Shown in pieces: positions 25,574 through 27,936 of a stretch of DNA of 27,936 nucleotides (position 1 is its first letter; the number at the start of each line of letters is the position of its first letter). The position numbers and the translations under genes were made by a program. The notes under the pieces are model-generated. The model did not search any database, was not told the origin of the DNA, and saw only the letters and a program-made list of their open reading frames with translations. The DNA is taken from assembly GCA_937959065.1 (NCBI GenBank), contig CALGOI010000271.1, positions 1 to 27,936 of the forward strand, in the 5' to 3' direction. Source of the stretch: an uncultured Ignavibacteriota bacterium. Lineage in GTDB: Bacteria > Bacteroidota > Ignavibacteria > Tepidaquicellales > Tepidaquicellaceae.

Positions 25574-26326
25574 ATGATAAGTGTACAGGAAGTCGTTGAC
25601 AGAATGACATCCGCCCTCGACGCAGAGGGCTCGGACAGATACCTTTTTGAACAAGATTTTAAACCAGCCATCAATTCAGCAATTGATTGGCTGGTTATTG
25701 TTTTTAACGCCGCATTTGCTCAGGATAAGCTTTCAGAGGAAGATCTAAGAGAGCTCACTAAGGTAAAGATATGGCAGGCCAGCAACTTTAACAGAATAAA
25801 GTTTGATGATGTTGTTGTCGGACACAAGTTGTGGTCTATTACTGGCGTATTCCCGGAGCCAACAGTTTTCCCGGACCAACAGCCTCCGCCTCTCGCAAAC
25901 GACTACGACTCTGTATTTTTTCCAGACCTTTCTTATGTTGAGAGCGATCATTCTGCAGACCTCCTTAGCATAGAGGAGTGGAACGAGAATAAGAAAAACA
26001 TTTTCATGGCAGGCAACACCGAGGTCAGCAACGAACTTAAAAAGTATGCCTACTTAGGGATTAACGACTACTCTTCATCAGGATACCCGGTTGTGGGTGA
26101 GATAGAGATAAGGCCGTCTGTTGCGGGCAATTTTGTCGCACTGTCATACATAAAAGTTCCGGATAAGATAGACCTTATATCAGATCAAATCGAATTTCCG
26201 CAAACGATATTTGAGCTTCTTTATCAGAAAGCACTTAACTTTGTTTCATATAAACAGGGAGACCAAACAACCCTTTACTCCGTTACAGAGAGAGATGTTG
26301 TTAGGCTCGCGCAACTAATGACTTAA
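25574..26326 (+). CDS. Connector/adaptor-like structural protein 1, 250 aa
   Basis: N-terminal helices MISVQEVVDRMTSALDAEGS and FKPAINSAIDWLVIVFNAAF (about 30-49) resemble head-tail adaptor proteins, and the rest alternates strands and acidic turns (a Pro-rich loop around PQDQQPPP-like residues 98-105) with a helical end. The ALDAEGSDRY and PAINSAIDW motifs are ones I associate with crAss-like phage structural proteins, a remembered resemblance. It is the first of three similar-sized genes after the head genes. It ends in a TAATG overlap with the next gene, so translation is coupled. Confidence 0.68.
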   Translation: MISVQEVVDRMTSALDAEGSDRYLFEQDFKPAINSAIDWLVIVFNAAFAQDKLSEEDLRELTKVKIWQASNFNRIKFDDVVVGHKLWSITGVFPEPTVFPDQQPPPLANDYDSVFFPDLSYVESDHSADLLSIEEWNENKKNIFMAGNTEVSNELKKYAYLGINDYSSSGYPVVGEIEIRPSVAGNFVALSYIKVPDKIDLISDQIEFPQTIFELLYQKALNFVSYKQGDQTTLYSVTERDVVRLAQLMT

Positions 26327-27069
26327 TGCCGGTAACAACTCTAAGGCATATAATTGACGACATAGTTCTTGATCTCAATCAGACTTTTGACGACGCTGAG
26401 ATAAAAAGGACTCAGATTGCCTATTGGGTTACGATGATAGCCAACAGGCTTAAATCGCAGCACATTGGCAAAAGGGACTCGGGTGCGTTTCTGAGCACCT
26501 TCGCAGGTATCCCTGTTGAGACATTTAACTCAATAGACAATCCAAACAAAATTCCAGGAAGGAAATACATAGAACTGCCCAAAACTATCTATGACTATGA
26601 TATGGACGGCGGCATAGAATTTATAGCTTATTATGAACAAGAGGAAGATTGTGAAGAAGACAGGCCGCTTTTTACAAGGGTTCAGTTTACTCGCACATCA
26701 CAGGCAGAGTCGAGAAGGCTCTATTATTCAAAGTACGAGGAGCCATCACCGAAAAATCCATATTTCTATAGGGTACATGAATACATTTATTTACTCGGGA
26801 TAGAGTGCTCTCCGGTTAAAGAAGTGGAGATTGGCATTTACACGGCGTTTGACCCGATAACAACAATAGATGTTGATGCTCCGTTTGAGTTTCCGGAGGA
26901 GCTGATAGCTATATTAAAAAGGCAGGTGCTTGACCTTGGAAGGTTCGCGCTGCTTATACCTAAAGAGAGAATAAATGATGGTGAAGGAGATTTGTCGAAT
27001 AACGAAGTTCCCACACAGAAGCTTACAAGCGTAAATGAGCTTAGGGAAGAGCAAACCAACAATGAATAA
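26326..27069 (+). CDS. Connector/adaptor-like structural protein 2, 247 aa
   Basis: Starts MPVTTLRHIIDDIVLDLNQT and QIAYWVTMIANRLKSQHIG, helices similar in placement to those of the neighbouring connector proteins, then a beta-rich middle (KYIELPKTIYDYDMDGGIEF, about 84-103) and a helical C-terminal third (FPEELIAILKRQVLDLGRFA). The shared helix-beta-helix plan suggests a head-to-tail ring protein. It is coupled to both neighbours by one-base TAATG overlaps. Family not confirmed. Confidence 0.65.
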   Translation: MPVTTLRHIIDDIVLDLNQTFDDAEIKRTQIAYWVTMIANRLKSQHIGKRDSGAFLSTFAGIPVETFNSIDNPNKIPGRKYIELPKTIYDYDMDGGIEFIAYYEQEEDCEEDRPLFTRVQFTRTSQAESRRLYYSKYEEPSPKNPYFYRVHEYIYLLGIECSPVKEVEIGIYTAFDPITTIDVDAPFEFPEELIAILKRQVLDLGRFALLIPKERINDGEGDLSNNEVPTQKLTSVNELREEQTNNE

Positions 27070-27908
27070 TGAACACATCTGCAGAAAATTATGTTACCGC
27101 TAACGAGATCCTCGCTGATGTTCTTAAATTCGTTGATGACGAAAAGTACAGGGTAAACAGCCCTGGCTTCTATATTTCACAGATCCAGCAGGCGCTTCAA
27201 GAGCTTTCTTTTGACACTTTCTTCGATGAGAGGACCAAATCGTTTGACATGCCAGAGAACAGGATATTGCCAATGCCTGAAGGGGCGTTCAATCTAAGGC
27301 AAGTGTACTTGTTTAACGGAACTGTTTGCGACATAAATACGGCTCAAAATGTTTATTGGGCAAGAAATTATTTTCATAGAGGCGGGAGTGGGGTGAAAAG
27401 AGACAAAGGGAACAGAAATGAAAGAGACCCGTTTTATGGCCCAAGGTCAAGGCATAGAGACAAGCATATAACAGATTCATTAAAGGCTTCAGGTGTTTAT
27501 GATCCGGGCCACCCGAGAAACCTTGTGGGGGGCAGGATTTCTGATGTTCACTATTTTGAGGTTCAGAACGGAATGATAATGTTTAGCGAGAAGTGCGCCA
27601 ACTTTGAAAAGATTTTGCTCGTTTACAACGGCACTGGTGGGAACATAGGCGATGCGCCAATTATACCTATGTTCCTGAGAGAGGCTGTAAAGGATTTTGT
27701 CACAGAGGTCGTTCTTCGTATAAGAATGGCAAAAGACCAGGAGCTTGGAAGATGGCAAGCGCTATGGAATGTAACAAACCAAAAGCTAAACGGCAGGAGG
27801 CGCCCAGAAGACGGGAGCTGGTACAAGGCCGAGATAAGAGTTAAAATGATGGACTCTAAGGCCAGAGAAGATTCGCAAGACTATTTGTCGAGAATTGATT
27901 ATAAATGA
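27069..27908 (+). CDS. Connector/adaptor-like structural protein 3, 279 aa
   Basis: Opens with ENYVTANEILADVLKFVDDE and FYISQIQQALQELSFDTFFD (about 33-52), an adaptor-like helical N-terminus, then a beta-rich part with LPMPEGAFNLRQVYLFNGTV, a basic Gly/Arg/Asn-rich loop (about 100-145) and a long C-terminal helical region ending SQDYLSRIDYK. Third member of the tandem run. A ring or tail-adaptor function is likely by order and plan. A four-base ATGA overlap joins it to the next gene. Confidence 0.68.
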   Translation: MNTSAENYVTANEILADVLKFVDDEKYRVNSPGFYISQIQQALQELSFDTFFDERTKSFDMPENRILPMPEGAFNLRQVYLFNGTVCDINTAQNVYWARNYFHRGGSGVKRDKGNRNERDPFYGPRSRHRDKHITDSLKASGVYDPGHPRNLVGGRISDVHYFEVQNGMIMFSEKCANFEKILLVYNGTGGNIGDAPIIPMFLREAVKDFVTEVVLRIRMAKDQELGRWQALWNVTNQKLNGRRRPEDGSWYKAEIRVKMMDSKAREDSQDYLSRIDYK

Positions 27909-27936
27909 ACCAGGAACAAGGTCGAAAAGACACAGA
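27905..27936 (+). CDS. Start of a rightward gene cut by the window edge
   Basis: An ATG overlapping the previous stop (ATGA) opens a frame (MNQEQGRKDT) that continues past the window. The tight overlap matches the style of the structural block, so it is probably the next virion gene. Nothing can be said of its function. Confidence 0.55.
   Translation, partial: MNQEQGRKDT

Overview
The window looks like part of a tailed double-stranded DNA phage (Caudoviricetes) genome with a Bacteroidota host. The phage assignment rests on a large terminase, a portal, a low-complexity scaffold-position protein, a major-capsid-type protein and a run of connector-like genes in one rightward block. The host assignment rests on repeated TAnnTTTG promoter boxes (one with a TTTG element 20 bases upstream) and on A-rich leaders in place of Shine-Dalgarno sites. 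The order terminase, ~200-aa unknown, portal, scaffold-like, capsid, unknown, three connector-like proteins resembles crAss-like (Crassvirales) phages, but this is an inference from order and protein character, not from a search. TAG ends several clear genes, so there is no sign of TAG recoding.

Layout: (1) 1-8908, a leftward array of small, mostly unrecognised genes typical of an early/accessory region. It holds a C5-cytosine DNA methyltransferase, an XRE-type regulator between two helical proteins, a zinc-ribbon protein and several very short genes (26-49 aa). Hairpins sit in many of the gaps between genes. (2) 8495-9943, a mostly non-coding hub. It has a D-armless tRNA-like structure, a near-perfect leftward promoter, tandem and inverted repeats and a few possible micro-ORFs. 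(3) 9805-11196, a short rightward unit: a tiny membrane peptide, a 55-aa protein, tRNA(CAU), two terminators, two candidate small RNAs and a 163-aa membrane-anchored protein. (4) 11253-16014, a second leftward block of tightly overlapping genes, ending at a terminator shared with the converging unit. It includes a winged-helix-like regulator. (5) 16120-27936, the rightward virion/packaging block, running off the right edge.

Four features stand out. A 53-base tRNA-like structure without a D-arm lies just before the first genes of the left array. One gene (5277-5910) is split by a single-base shift in an A6 run. A nucleotide-level leader motif before many left-array starts also encodes the C-terminal tails of the preceding proteins. 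TAnnTTTG boxes lie only 5-7 bases before start codons, suggesting leaderless messages for the terminase and some small genes.
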